Origin: Pseudomonas yamanorum
GTDB taxonomy: Bacteria; Pseudomonadota; Gammaproteobacteria; Pseudomonadales; Pseudomonadaceae
Direction: 5' to 3'
DNA: 64,000 nt
NCBI RefSeq assembly: GCF_900105735.1
Contig: NZ_LT629793.1
Coordinates: 124,001 to 188,000 of the forward strand
Both the position numbers and the translations under genes were made by a program. The notes under the pieces are model-generated. The model was given only the letters and a program-made list of their open reading frames with translations, made no database searches and was not told where the DNA came from. Below, piece by piece: positions 53,652 to 63,564 of the stretch (positions within the stretch are counted from its first letter, which is position 1; the number at the start of each line of letters is the position of its first letter).

Positions 53652-54321
53652 GACCGATCCTGGAGCAACCGCCGATTTGTTCGCCGACGAGGCCTTGCAA
53701 CAGCCCCCGGGACGCGAACAAATCGGTGAGCAATCCTACGTTCTCAGAGGCTACGCCCTGCCCTGGGTCGAGCGCTTGCTTCCGGAACTGCGGCGCGTAC
53801 TGGCTCAATCGCCGTTCCGGCAAATGGTCACGCCGGGCGGCTTTACCATGTCCGCCGCTTTGAGCAGCTGCGGTGAACTGGGTTGGACGACCGATCCCAC
53901 CGGCTATCGCTACTCTGCGATTGACCCCAACAACCAGCAACCCTGGCCAGCCATGCCCGAGGCGCTACGCCAATTGGCGCTCATGGCGGCGGCGGACGCG
54001 GGTTTCGAGGATTTCGAACCGGATGCCTGCCTGATCAACCGCTATGTGCCAGGCGCGAAAATGTCCCTGCATCAGGACAAGAACGAGCGCCGCTACGCCG
54101 CTCCAGTGATCTCCGTGTCACTGGGTTTGCCGGCGATCTTTCTGTTCGGCGGCCATGAGCGGAGCGACACAGCGCAAAAAGTCTCGCTGTTCCATGGCGA
54201 TGTCGTGGTATGGGGCGGTGTGGATCGCCTGCGCTTTCACGGCGTGATGCCGATCAAGCCCGGCACTCATCCGGTCATGGGGCCGCAGCGCATCAACCTG
54301 ACGTTTCGCACAGCCGGATGA
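53641..54321 (+). CDS. alkB: AlkB DNA/RNA demethylase
   Basis: A 226-residue 2OG/Fe(II) dioxygenase that removes methyl groups such as 1-methyladenine and 3-methylcytosine from DNA. Visible features are the substrate loop WTTDPTGYRYSAIDP, NRYVPGAKMSLHQDKNE (Fe-binding His-x-Asp), LRFHGVMP (His) and the 2OG Arg residues in RINLTFR. The ATG lies inside the end of the 2OG oxygenase gene with GGGAG upstream. Ada follows after 76 bases. Confidence 0.95.
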   Translation: MRSKTDPGATADLFADEALQQPPGREQIGEQSYVLRGYALPWVERLLPELRRVLAQSPFRQMVTPGGFTMSAALSSCGELGWTTDPTGYRYSAIDPNNQQPWPAMPEALRQLALMAAADAGFEDFEPDACLINRYVPGAKMSLHQDKNERRYAAPVISVSLGLPAIFLFGGHERSDTAQKVSLFHGDVVVWGGVDRLRFHGVMPIKPGTHPVMGPQRINLTFRTAG

Positions 54322-54334
54322 ATTTGACCGCAAG
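54321..54334 (+). promoter_or_regulatory. Ada-box-like site 2, upstream of ada
   Basis: AATTTGACCGCAAG plus the following GCATCGGAGT agree with site 1 at 22 of 24 positions. It lies 63 bases before the ada start, so Ada probably activates its own gene separately from the alkB operon. Confidence 0.65.
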
Positions 54335-54397
54335 CATCGGAGTGATGGGAATGCCACCGGGGACTAACCTGGCATTCTTCAACCAGGAGCCACCACC

Positions 54398-55462
54398 ATG
54401 ACCGCGCGCCACGCCACCGAACAAGACCCACGCTGGGCGGCCATCGTCGCCCGCGACGCCAAAGCCGACTTGACCTTCGTCTATGGCGTGAAAACCACCG
54501 GTGTGTACTGCCGCCCCAGCAGTTCCGCACGGCGGCCGCGCCCGGAGAACGTCGAGTTCTTCGATACTCCGCAACAGGCCGAAGCCGCGGGCTACCGACC
54601 CAACAAACGTTCGTCGGGCGACCAGACCCAAGTGGCCGCACGCCACGCGCAACTGGTGGCAGCCGCCTGTCGGCACATCGAACAGGCCGAAACCCTGCCA
54701 GCCCTTGAAGACCTGGCCACCCTCGCCGGCCTGAGCCCGTTTCATTTCCATCGGGTGTTCAAGGCGGTGACAGGCCTCACACCCAAGCGCTACGCCAGTG
54801 CCCATCGCTCGCGCAAAGTACGCGACGGGCTCAAGGACCAGCATTCGGTGACCGATGCGCTGTACGACGCCGGCTTCAATTCCAACAGCCGTTTTTATGA
54901 GGCCGCCGACCAGTTGCTTGGCATGAAGCCTGGCGACTACAAGGCGGGCGGCACTAACACGGACATTCGGTTTGCCGTCGGCCAATGCTCGTTGGGCGCA
55001 ATTCTGGTGGCGCAGAGCAATCGCGGTGTGTGCGCAATCCTGCTGGGGGACGACCCGGACAAACTGGTGCGCGACCTGCAGGACCAGTTTCCCCGCGCCA
55101 ATCTGTTGGGCGCCGATCACGACTTCGAACATTTGATCGCCCAGGTGGTGGGCTTTATCGAGGCGCCGGCCCTGGGCCTGAACCTGCCCCTGGATCTGCG
55201 TGGTACTGCGTTTCAGGAACGGGTCTGGCAGGCCTTGCGAGAAATCCCGGTGGGTTGCACCGCCAGCTATGCAGAGATTGCCCAGCGCATCGGCGCCCCG
55301 ACCGCCTATCGCGCCGTGGCCCAGGCGTGCGGTGCCAACAGCCTGGCCGTGGCGATTCCCTGCCATCGGGTGGTGCGCGCCGACGGTAATCTATCGGGCT
55401 ACCGCTGGGGCGTTGAGCGCAAGCGGCAGTTGCTGGAGCGCGAAAGCCCGGCCGGTGCCTGA
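54398..55462 (+). CDS. ada: Ada: methylated-DNA repair methyltransferase/activator with a degenerate zinc site
   Basis: A 354-residue full-length Ada. The N-terminal domain keeps the methyl-acceptor Cys38 in GVYCRPS. The other three zinc ligands of E. coli Ada are replaced: Cys42 by Ser (CRPSSSAR), Cys69 by Asn and Cys72 by Ser (RPNKRSS). An AraC-type HTH follows (LATLAGLSPFHFHRVFKAVT), then the O6-methylguanine methyltransferase domain with IPCHRVV intact. Repair of O6-methylguanine should work. How Cys38 is activated without the Zn(Cys)4 centre is unclear, although Ada-box-like sites are kept upstream. No frameshift is seen. Confidence 0.93.
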   Translation: MTARHATEQDPRWAAIVARDAKADLTFVYGVKTTGVYCRPSSSARRPRPENVEFFDTPQQAEAAGYRPNKRSSGDQTQVAARHAQLVAAACRHIEQAETLPALEDLATLAGLSPFHFHRVFKAVTGLTPKRYASAHRSRKVRDGLKDQHSVTDALYDAGFNSNSRFYEAADQLLGMKPGDYKAGGTNTDIRFAVGQCSLGAILVAQSNRGVCAILLGDDPDKLVRDLQDQFPRANLLGADHDFEHLIAQVVGFIEAPALGLNLPLDLRGTAFQERVWQALREIPVGCTASYAEIAQRIGAPTAYRAVAQACGANSLAVAIPCHRVVRADGNLSGYRWGVERKRQLLERESPAGA

Positions 55463-55468
55463 CGACCG

Positions 55469-56053
55469 CTACAAGAGTTTGCGCTTGCGAAACTCGGCCA
55501 CCTTATGCCGGTTGCCACACAGCGCCATGCTGCACCAGCGGCGCTTGTGGCCCTTGGTCCGGTCGTAGAACCACAGCACGCACTCGGGGTGTTCGCAGGT
55601 GCGGATCAAACCGAAATCCCCTTCCACCAGCAACGTCGCCGCGGCTTCGGCGATCGGTGCCAGGAACTGCTCAGCGGTTTGCTGTTTGCGCTGGCGCTCC
55701 AGGCGCAACTCGCCCGGCGCCGGCCAAGCCAGCTGCGGATGGCTGACGGCCTTGCGCAAAAATGCATTCAACGCAGCAGGATCACCCTGCTGGCCGGCCT
55801 TGCGTTGCTCCAACAACAGCCGGATCACTTCCCGCAATCCCCTCGCCGCGCCCAGTAAAGCGCCCTCCTCGAATACCGGCACCGCGCCTTCTTCGCACCA
55901 GCCCAGTCGCACCAGCCAGCGCTGCACCTCGGCATCGCCTTGCCAGAACTCAAAGGGCACACCGTCGACATTCGCCCGGGTGTTGAGCATGTCCAACACC
56001 GGATGGTCGGCTAGAACGTAGGGATCCATCGTGGATGGTGTGATGACGGTCAT
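55469..56053 (-). CDS. CGNR zinc-finger (ABATE domain) regulator
   Basis: A 194-residue protein. The N-terminal ABATE domain (MDPYVLADHPVLDMLNTRAN) is followed by a C-terminal CGNR zinc finger with RTCEHPECVLWFYD and RRWCSMALCGNRHKVAEF. The four Cys are present. These are stress- or antibiotic-linked regulators. It is divergent from the hydrolase gene at 56231 and probably controls it. The start at MTVITPSTMD follows a short AT-rich leader. Confidence 0.88.
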   Translation of the reverse strand: MTVITPSTMDPYVLADHPVLDMLNTRANVDGVPFEFWQGDAEVQRWLVRLGWCEEGAVPVFEEGALLGAARGLREVIRLLLEQRKAGQQGDPAALNAFLRKAVSHPQLAWPAPGELRLERQRKQQTAEQFLAPIAEAAATLLVEGDFGLIRTCEHPECVLWFYDRTKGHKRRWCSMALCGNRHKVAEFRKRKLL

Positions 56054-56230
56054 TGGCGAGTCCTCTTCAAGTCCGCGACATGGTAACCGCTGATAATGCT
56101 TTTGGATAGTTACTAAACACTCCGAAAAGTAACCTATTAAATTAATTTGACAGGTTACTTTTTCGAGCGCAGCCTGCGAGACCAGTAACCCCACAAATCA
56201 ACTTATCCAGTTACACAGAGGATTCCGATC

Positions 56231-57109
56231 ATGTCGATTTCAGCCCCCGTTGTGCGCTACCAGCATGTTGATGCCGATGGCGTGCGCGTGTTCTACCGCG
56301 AAGCCGGCGACCCGTCTGCGCCCGTGCTGTTACTGCTGCACGGTTTTCCCAGCTCGTCCCATATGTACCGTGACCTGATCCCGCTGCTCGCCACCCGCTA
56401 CCGGGTCATCGCCCCCGATCTGCCGGGTTTCGGCTTCACCGAAGTCCCAGCCGAACGCAATTACCGCTTCAGCTTCGACAACCTGGCGATTACCGTCGGC
56501 CATTTCGTCAACGCCCTGCAGCTCAGCCGTTACGCCCTTTATGTGTTCGACTATGGCGCGCCGGTAGGCCTGCGCCTGGCGGTGGCACATCCGGAACGGG
56601 TCAGTGCGCTGATATCGCAGAACGGCAATGCCTACCTGGAAGGTCTGGGTGACGCCTGGGATCCGATCCGGGCCTATTGGGCCGAGCCGAGCCCAGCCAA
56701 TCGTGAGGTCATTCGCAACGCCGTCATCAGCCTGGAAGGTACGCGCTATCAGTACCTGCACGGGGTACCGCAACCGGAGTTGGTTGCGCCTGAGTCCTAC
56801 ATGCTCGATGTGCTTCTGATGCAGCGTCCCGGCAACGACGAAATCCAGTTGGACCTGTTTCTCGACTACCGCAACAACCTGACGCTGTACCCGGCGTTCC
56901 AGGGGTTTTTCAAGGCCACGCAAGTGCCGGCGCTGGTGATCTGGGGCCAGAACGATCCCTTCTTCATCCCGCCGGGTGCCCATGCTTACAAAGTCGATAA
57001 CGCCAACGCCGTGGTGGAATTGCTCGATACCGGCCACTTCGCCCTGGAAACCCACGCGGCGCATATTGCCCAGCGGATTCATGAGGTACTGGGCGAAGCT
57101 ATCAACTGA
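56231..57109 (+). CDS. Alpha/beta hydrolase, haloalkane dehalogenase/epoxide hydrolase-like
   Basis: A 292-residue alpha/beta hydrolase. The oxyanion motif is LLLLHGFPSSSHMYRDL, the nucleophile is the Asp in YVFDYGAPVG near residue 114, the cap domain runs about 140-215, and the charge relay His is in DTGHFALE. An Asp nucleophile points to epoxide hydrolase or dehalogenase chemistry. The halide-binding Trp pair is not clear. It is divergent from the CGNR regulator. Confidence 0.85.
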   Translation: MSISAPVVRYQHVDADGVRVFYREAGDPSAPVLLLLHGFPSSSHMYRDLIPLLATRYRVIAPDLPGFGFTEVPAERNYRFSFDNLAITVGHFVNALQLSRYALYVFDYGAPVGLRLAVAHPERVSALISQNGNAYLEGLGDAWDPIRAYWAEPSPANREVIRNAVISLEGTRYQYLHGVPQPELVAPESYMLDVLLMQRPGNDEIQLDLFLDYRNNLTLYPAFQGFFKATQVPALVIWGQNDPFFIPPGAHAYKVDNANAVVELLDTGHFALETHAAHIAQRIHEVLGEAIN

Positions 57110-57219
57110 TAGCCGCCCACGAAACCCTGGATTCGTCCAGTGAATAATACAGACTGGCCTGGTGCTGCATGGCCCTGCTAAAACGATGGAACAGCATTCC
57201 ACCGTTGGAGAAGCGTCCC

Positions 57220-58284
57220 ATGAGCACCTGGCCAGACACCCGAATTCTTGACCTGCTGGGCATTGAGTTGCCGATCATCCAGGCGCCCATGGCGAATGCC
57301 ACGAGCACGGCCATGGTGATTGCCGCCAACCAGGCTGGCGCCCTCGGTTCGATGCCGGCAGCAACGCTCAGCATCGAGCAACTGCGCGAAGCACTCACCA
57401 CCATTCGCCAAGCCAGTTCACGGCCGCTGAACGTGAATTTCTTCTGCCATCGGCCGCCGGCGCCGGACGCTGATCGCGATCTTCAGTGGAAGAAACTGCT
57501 GGAAACCTACTACCGCGAACTGGGCGCCGACTTTGACGCCCCGACGCCCGTCTCCAACCGTGCCCCCTTCAACGACGCTGCCTGCAAAGTGGTGGAAGAG
57601 TTCCGCCCGGAAGTCGTGAGTTTCCACTTTGGCTTGCCGGAAAAATCCCTGCTGGACCGGGTCAAGGCCACCGGGGCGAAAATCCTGTCATCGGCCACCA
57701 CGGTGGAAGAAGCCATCTGGCTGGAACAGCACGGCTGCGACGCAATCATCGCCATGGGTTTCGAAGCCGGTGGCCATCGCGGGATGTTCCTCAGCGACGA
57801 CCTGAATAGCCAGATTGGCACCCTGGCGTTGGTGCCACAGATCGTCGACGCCGTGAAGGTGCCGGTGATCGCAGCCGGCGGCATCGGGGATGCGCGGGGC
57901 ATCGTCGCGGCCTTCGCCCTCGGCGCGTCGGCGGTACAGATCGGTACCGCTTACCTGTTTACCCCCGAGGCCACCGTCTCGAAGTCCCACCACCACGCGT
58001 TGCGCAACGCTCAGGCCAGCGAAACCGCGCTGACCAACCTGTTCACCGGCCGCCCTGCGCGGGGCATCATTAATCGGGTGATGCGTGAACTGGGCGCGAT
58101 CAACCCGACAGCGCCTGCGTTTCCCTTGTCTGGCGGTGCGTTGATGCCACTCAAAGCCAAGGATGAAGCCGGATTCAGTAACTTGTGGTCGGGCCAGGCG
58201 TTGCGCCTTGGCAAAGACATCTCCACTTATGACCTGACGCTGGAGCTGGCCGCGCAGACCCTGGAAAAACTCGGCCGACGCTGA
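57220..58284 (+). CDS. Nitronate monooxygenase family protein
   Basis: A 354-residue FMN enzyme that oxidises alkyl nitronates such as propionate-3-nitronate. It has the motif IIQAPMANATSTAMV, the catalytic His region AMGFEAGGHRGMF and FMN-phosphate binding in PVIAAGGIGDARG, followed by AVQIGTAYLF. The start at MSTWPDTRIL has GGAG nine bases upstream. It stands alone, about 110 bases after the hydrolase. Confidence 0.9.
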   Translation: MSTWPDTRILDLLGIELPIIQAPMANATSTAMVIAANQAGALGSMPAATLSIEQLREALTTIRQASSRPLNVNFFCHRPPAPDADRDLQWKKLLETYYRELGADFDAPTPVSNRAPFNDAACKVVEEFRPEVVSFHFGLPEKSLLDRVKATGAKILSSATTVEEAIWLEQHGCDAIIAMGFEAGGHRGMFLSDDLNSQIGTLALVPQIVDAVKVPVIAAGGIGDARGIVAAFALGASAVQIGTAYLFTPEATVSKSHHHALRNAQASETALTNLFTGRPARGIINRVMRELGAINPTAPAFPLSGGALMPLKAKDEAGFSNLWSGQALRLGKDISTYDLTLELAAQTLEKLGRR

Positions 58285-58328
58285 ACCTGAACTCCCGGGA
58301 CAACTTTGCACTGTACCGGCAGTGGCCA

Positions 58329-58356
58329 ACCGCTATATATTCCCATACATAGCGGT
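58329..58356. promoter_or_regulatory. ModE operator upstream of modA
   Basis: ACCGCTATATA and TACATAGCGGT are inverted repeats with one mismatch, spaced by six bases. This is the CGCTATATA-N6-TATATAGCG type of site bound by molybdate-ModE. It lies 56 bases upstream of modA, overlapping the likely promoter, so molybdate should repress the operon. No modE is in the window. Confidence 0.8.
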
Positions 58357-58393
58357 ACGCCCTTCTGTCTATAACAAGCCGCAAAGTCGGTAA

Positions 58394-59179
<786 letters not shown>

Positions 59180-59860
59180 ATGCCGCTGTCGAGTGCTGAT
59201 TTTTCCGCGATCTGGTTGACCCTGAAGCTGGCGTCACTGACCACGGTCATCCTGCTGATCATCGGCACTCCGATCGCTCTGTGGCTGTCGCGCACCCGTT
59301 CTTGGTGGCGCGGCCCCATCGGCGCGGTGGTGGCCTTGCCGCTGGTGTTGCCGCCCACCGTGATCGGTTTCTACCTGCTGCTGACCATGGGGCCCAACGG
59401 CTACTTCGGCCAGTTCACCCAATGGCTGGGCCTGGGCACTCTGACCTTCAGCTTCGCCGGGCTGGTGATTGGCTCGGTGATCTATTCCATGCCGTTTGTG
59501 GTGCAGCCGTTGCAAAACGCCTTCTCCGCCATCGGCACTCGACCGTTGGAAGTGGCCGCCACCTTGCGGGCCAATCCCTGGGACACTTTTTTCAGCGTGA
59601 TCCTGCCCCTGGCGCGCCCGGGTTTTATCACCGCGTCGATTCTCGGCTTTGCCCACACCGTCGGTGAGTTCGGCGTAGTGCTGATGATCGGCGGCAATAT
59701 TCCAGACAAGACCCGGGTAGTCTCCGTGCAGATCTACGACCACGTCGAAGCTATGGAATATGCCCAGGCCCACTGGCTGGCCGGCTCGATGGTGGTGTTT
59801 TCTTTCCTGGTGTTGCTGGCGCTCTACTCCAGCCGTAAAACCAAAGCGGGCTGGAGCTGA
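59180..59860 (+). CDS. modB: Molybdate ABC transporter, permease
   Basis: A 226-residue membrane protein with about five helices and the permease loop [20 protein letters not shown] followed by LARPG (the EAA motif). Its ATG directly follows the modA stop codon. It forms the channel for molybdate, with ModA outside and ModC inside. Confidence 0.96.
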   Translation: MPLSSADFSAIWLTLKLASLTTVILLIIGTPIALWLSRTRSWWRGPIGAVVALPLVLPPTVIGFYLLLTMGPNGYFGQFTQWLGLGTLTFSFAGLVIGSVIYSMPFVVQPLQNAFSAIGTRPLEVAATLRANPWDTFFSVILPLARPGFITASILGFAHTVGEFGVVLMIGGNIPDKTRVVSVQIYDHVEAMEYAQAHWLAGSMVVFSFLVLLALYSSRKTKAGWS

Positions 59861-60945
59861 TGTCGATGATCGAGGTGCGCCTGCAACTGAAGTACTCCGG
59901 GTTTGCCCTGGACGTCGACCTGCAACTGCCCGGTCGCGGAGTGACGGCGCTGTACGGTCATTCCGGCTCCGGCAAGACCACGTGCCTGCGCTGCATCGCC
60001 GGGCTGGAACGGGCTGAAGAGGGCTTCGTGCAAATCAACGACGAAGTCTGGCAAGACAGCCGCAAAGGGCTGTTTGTGCCACCCCACAAGCGCGCCCTGG
60101 GCTACGTGTTTCAAGAAGCCAGCCTGTTCCCGCATTTGTCGGTGCTGGCCAACCTGGAATTCGGCCTCAAGCGCATCCCGCGTCAGCAGCGGCGGGTGGA
60201 GATGGCCCATGCCACCGAGCTGTTGGGCATCGGCCACCTGCTGGATCGCCATCCGCAGCACCTTTCCGGCGGTGAACGCCAGCGCGTCGGCATCGCCCGC
60301 GCCCTGCTCACCAGCCCGAGCCTGTTGCTGATGGATGAACCGTTGGCGGCGCTGGACAGCAAACGCAAAAGCGAAATCCTGCCGTACCTTGAACGTTTGC
60401 ACGACGAGCTGGAGATCCCTGTGCTGTACGTCAGCCATGCCCAGGACGAAGTGGCGCGCCTGGCTGATCACATCGTGTTGCTCAGCGAAGGCAAGGCCCT
60501 GGCCAGCGGCCCCATTGGCGAAACCCTGGCTCGGCTCGACCTGCCCATGGCCTTGGGCGACGATGCCGGCGTGGTGATCAACGGTACGGTCTGCGCCTAC
60601 GACGAGCACTACCAGTTGCTGACTCTGCAACTGCCCGCCAGCCAACTGCAAATGCGCGTGGCGCATGCACCGCTGGCGTTGGGCAAACCGTTGCGCTTCA
60701 AGATCCAGGCGCGGGACGTCAGCCTCAGCCTGCAGGCCGAGGAACACAGCAGCATCCTCAATCGCCTGCCGGTGACGGTGACCCAGGCAATCCCGGCGGA
60801 CAACGCAGCCCATGTGCTGGTGAGCCTCGATGCAGCCGGCACGCCACTGCTGGCACGCATCACCCGTTACTCACGGGACCAGTTGCAACTGCATCCCGGC
60901 CAGGCGTTGTGGGCGCAAATCAAGGCGGTGGCGGTACTGGCCTGA
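59860..60945 (+). CDS. modC: Molybdate ABC transporter, ATP-binding protein
   Basis: A 361-residue ABC ATPase. It has Walker [10 protein letters not shown], the signature [15 protein letters not shown] and Walker [13 protein letters not shown], then a C-terminal molybdate-binding (TOBE) domain from about residue 290. The ATG shares one base with the modB stop (TGATG). Last gene of the operon; the REP pair follows. Confidence 0.96.
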   Translation: MSMIEVRLQLKYSGFALDVDLQLPGRGVTALYGHSGSGKTTCLRCIAGLERAEEGFVQINDEVWQDSRKGLFVPPHKRALGYVFQEASLFPHLSVLANLEFGLKRIPRQQRRVEMAHATELLGIGHLLDRHPQHLSGGERQRVGIARALLTSPSLLLMDEPLAALDSKRKSEILPYLERLHDELEIPVLYVSHAQDEVARLADHIVLLSEGKALASGPIGETLARLDLPMALGDDAGVVINGTVCAYDEHYQLLTLQLPASQLQMRVAHAPLALGKPLRFKIQARDVSLSLQAEEHSSILNRLPVTVTQAIPADNAAHVLVSLDAAGTPLLARITRYSRDQLQLHPGQALWAQIKAVAVLA

Positions 60946-60961
60946 CTGCCCGACACCCCGT

Positions 60962-61079
60962 CCCGTAGCAGCTGTCGAGCCCCAGCGAGGCTGCGTCAGG
61001 CGCGCCTCGGTTCAGCGCCTGGCTGGTTAATGGAGGTACTGCTAACGCAGCCTCGCTGGGGCTCGACAGCTGCTACGGG
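60962..61079. repeat. REP pair with two perfect 35-base arms
   Basis: Arms 60962-60996 and 61045-61079 are perfect inverted copies (CCCGTAGCAGCTGTCGAGCC and on to GGCTGCGT, then the reverse complement), spaced by 48 bases. Single-arm relatives lie at 10233-10268 and 63957 to the window end. It fills most of the gap between modC and the topoisomerase gene and probably acts as the modABC transcription end. Confidence 0.9.
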
Positions 61080-61149
61080 GGAGCAAACTTGTTGGCACGA
61101 CCGCAACACCCTGCGGTCAATCAGAAATACCTGCCAAGGAATTTGCGCC

Positions 61150-62178
61150 ATGCCCGATCCTGCGTTGCTTGCCGACCTGCCCCGCGACCTGCATTACGTC
61201 GACGATACCCAGCCCGGGATCTCCCGGAAAAAGCTGCGGGGCAAATTCCAGTACTTCAAGGCCGACGGCACACGCATAACCGATGCCGACGAAATCAAAC
61301 GCATCAACGCCCTCGCGGTGCCGCCGGCCTATACCGATGTGTGGATCTGCGCCGACCCGCGCGGCCACCTGCAAGCGACCGGCCGTGATGCCCGGGGGCG
61401 CAAGCAGTACCGTTATCACCAACGCTGGCGTGAGGTGCGTGACACCGACAAGTATTCCCGGCTGCAACAGTTCGGCAGCGCGTTGCCCAAGCTGCGCAAG
61501 CAGTTGGAAGCGCAGATCGCGGCGCCCGGGTTCAATCGGGAGAAGGTCCTGGCCACGGTGGTGATGCTGCTCGACGCCACGCTGATCCGCGTCGGCAACA
61601 CTCAGTACGCTCGGGACAATCGCTCCTACGGCCTGACCACCCTGCGCACCCGCCATGTGGACATCAAGGGCAGCGAGATCCTGTTCCAGTTTCGCGGCAA
61701 GAGCGGCATCGAGCACCAGATCACCGTCAAGGATCGGCGCCTGGCCACGGTGATCAAGCGTTGCCTGGAATTGCCGGGGCAGAACCTGTTCCAGTACCTG
61801 GACGAGAACGGCGAGCGCCATACGGTCAGCTCCACTGACGTGAATGCCTACCTGCATACCCTGACGGGTGCGGATTTTACCGCCAAGGATTACCGCACCT
61901 GGGCCGGCAGTGCCCTGGCGCTGGCGGTATTGCGCGAGCTTGAATGGCAGCCGGAGTCCGACGCCAAGAAGCATGTGGTGGAGATGGTCAAGAATGTCGC
62001 CAAGCAACTGGGCAACACCCCGGCGGTATGCCGCAAGTGCTACATCCACCCGGCCGTGCTGGAGCATTTCAGCCTGGGCGAGCTGGCAAAGCTGCCCAAG
62101 CCACGGGTGCGCAAAGGCCTGAAAGCCGAGGAAGTGGGGTTGGCGATGTTTCTGGAGCAACTGGCAGAACGCCTGTGA
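61150..62178 (+). CDS. DNA topoisomerase IB (poxvirus type)
   Basis: A 342-residue type IB topoisomerase that relaxes DNA through a covalent 3'-phosphotyrosine bond. Conserved parts are KLRGKFQYFKADGTRITDAD, VATVVMLLDATLIRVGN-like (ATVVMLLDATLIRVGNTQYA), RGKSGIEHQITVKDRRLATV, DFTAKDYRTWAGS and the nucleophile Tyr298 in CRKCYIHPAV. The start at MPDPALLADLP is chosen because earlier codons lie in the REP. Bacterial copies are scattered and non-essential. Confidence 0.93.
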   Translation: MPDPALLADLPRDLHYVDDTQPGISRKKLRGKFQYFKADGTRITDADEIKRINALAVPPAYTDVWICADPRGHLQATGRDARGRKQYRYHQRWREVRDTDKYSRLQQFGSALPKLRKQLEAQIAAPGFNREKVLATVVMLLDATLIRVGNTQYARDNRSYGLTTLRTRHVDIKGSEILFQFRGKSGIEHQITVKDRRLATVIKRCLELPGQNLFQYLDENGERHTVSSTDVNAYLHTLTGADFTAKDYRTWAGSALALAVLRELEWQPESDAKKHVVEMVKNVAKQLGNTPAVCRKCYIHPAVLEHFSLGELAKLPKPRVRKGLKAEEVGLAMFLEQLAERL

Positions 62179-62255
62179 GTGCGCCAAGTCATTGCAGCTG
62201 GGGGCAAAGCGCCCTACGGTAGTGGCCGGATAATCTCGCCGAGGAACCCGGCCCC

Positions 62256-62960
62256 ATGCTGCCTTCATCCTTGAAGCCCTACACCAACGCCGCCTTATTG
62301 CATCGCCACAAATGGCGCGGGCGTGTCGGACTGATGCTGGTGGCCAGCCTTTCCGTGCTGGCGGGCATGACCGACGCCATTGGTTTCATGGCCAGCGGGG
62401 ATTTTGTCTCTTTCATGAGCGGCAACACCACGCGCCTCGCCGTGGCGATCAGCGAAGGCGACCTGGGCCTTACCGGGCGCCTGACGCTGCTGGTAGCGAC
62501 GTTTATCGCCGGGAATGCGTTGGGCGTGATGGTCAGCCGCGTCAGCCGGCGCCATGCCCTGCCTTTGTTGCTCTGTATCGCGACCCTGCTGTGCGGGGCC
62601 GCCGCCTGGCCGTTCGACGATCAACTGCCGGCGTTGCTGGCGGCGATCATCGCCATGGGCATGTTGAATGCTGCCGTCGAAGAGGTGAACGGATTACCGG
62701 TGGGGCTTACGTATGTCACCGGGGCGCTTTCGCGATTTGGTCGCGGGCTGGGCCGCTGGATGCTCGGTGAACGCCGCAACGGCTGGCGCGTGCAACTGAT
62801 CCCCTGGGCCGGGATGTTTGCCGGTGCGGTGATCGGTGCATTACTGGAGCATCAGATGGGGATTCGTGCGCTGCTGGTCAGCGGGGTGCTGTCGGCGCTG
62901 TTGGGGTTGGTGTCGCTGAAGATTCCCCGGCGCTGGCACTTGGGGTATATGCCACGCTAG
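62256..62960 (+). CDS. DUF1275 (YoaK-type) membrane protein
   Basis: A 234-residue protein with about six membrane helices. The family features are LSVLAGMTDAIGFMASGDFV, SFMSGNTTRLAVAI and VNGLPVGLTYVTGALSRFGR. The SGNTT and TYVTG motifs are typical of DUF1275. Function unknown. GAGGAA lies 10-15 bases upstream of the ATG. Confidence 0.88.
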   Translation: MLPSSLKPYTNAALLHRHKWRGRVGLMLVASLSVLAGMTDAIGFMASGDFVSFMSGNTTRLAVAISEGDLGLTGRLTLLVATFIAGNALGVMVSRVSRRHALPLLLCIATLLCGAAAWPFDDQLPALLAAIIAMGMLNAAVEEVNGLPVGLTYVTGALSRFGRGLGRWMLGERRNGWRVQLIPWAGMFAGAVIGALLEHQMGIRALLVSGVLSALLGLVSLKIPRRWHLGYMPR

Positions 62961-63041
62961 AAAAGAGTTGCCCGCCCGGCGCTCCGGCCTCGACGTCCAT
63001 GTACCGGTAAAGAGCCGTCACACCGGGCGAGCAGGAAAATA

Positions 63042-63080
63042 CTAAAACAATGCCCGCGAAGCTGTCCGCAGGGCATTTCT
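63042..63080 (-). terminator. Possible terminator after the minus-strand lipoprotein gene
   Basis: Arms ATGCCC and GGGCAT with a long imperfect middle are followed on the minus strand by TGTTTTAG. It lies 22 bases after the lipoprotein stop codon. Confidence 0.45.
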
Positions 63081-63101
63081 GAACTTTTCTAACGCAACGG
63101 A

Positions 63102-63455
63102 TTACAGACAAGTCGCCAGTGCGGCGAGGCGACGCTTGGCCGGGTAGTCATCCTGGGCAGCATAATAGTTGACGCTGGCACCCGCGCCGGCGCTGCGCAC
63201 GTCGACAAAGTAATCGCCTGCCGTGGTGTAGATGGTGAAGCCACCGGCCTGCGCAGGCTCCATGAAGCCACCGGCATCCACGCCGAACACCGCTTCGTCC
63301 TGCCAACCGAACTGGATGCATTGGGCAACCACCAGCGGGGCCTTGTCCGAGGCCAGGGTTTTATAGGGCGTACCGGTACGCGCCTCTTTCATCTTCGAGC
63401 CCGCACAACCGGCCAGCGATGCCAGTACCAAAGCGCCAATTACCACCATCCGCAT
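63102..63455 (-). CDS. Small lipoprotein, 117 residues
   Basis: The signal peptide MRMVVIGALVLASLAGC has a lipobox. The mature part begins AGSKMKEARTGTPYK and includes VAQCIQFGWQDEAVFG, a Gly-rich region and a C-terminal LATCL. Two late cysteines may pair. It resembles small lipoproteins of unknown role in fluorescent pseudomonads. Confidence 0.8.
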   Translation of the reverse strand: MRMVVIGALVLASLAGCAGSKMKEARTGTPYKTLASDKAPLVVAQCIQFGWQDEAVFGVDAGGFMEPAQAGGFTIYTTAGDYFVDVRSAGAGASVNYYAAQDDYPAKRRLAALATCL

Positions 63456-63564
63456 ACCGAAGCTTCCTTGGAAAAAACGCGACTGTACCATTAGCAGGCG
63501 ACACCGAATGATAATTGCGTCACCCTGCCGCCTACTTACGAACCCGCTTTTACCCGGAACCCCC

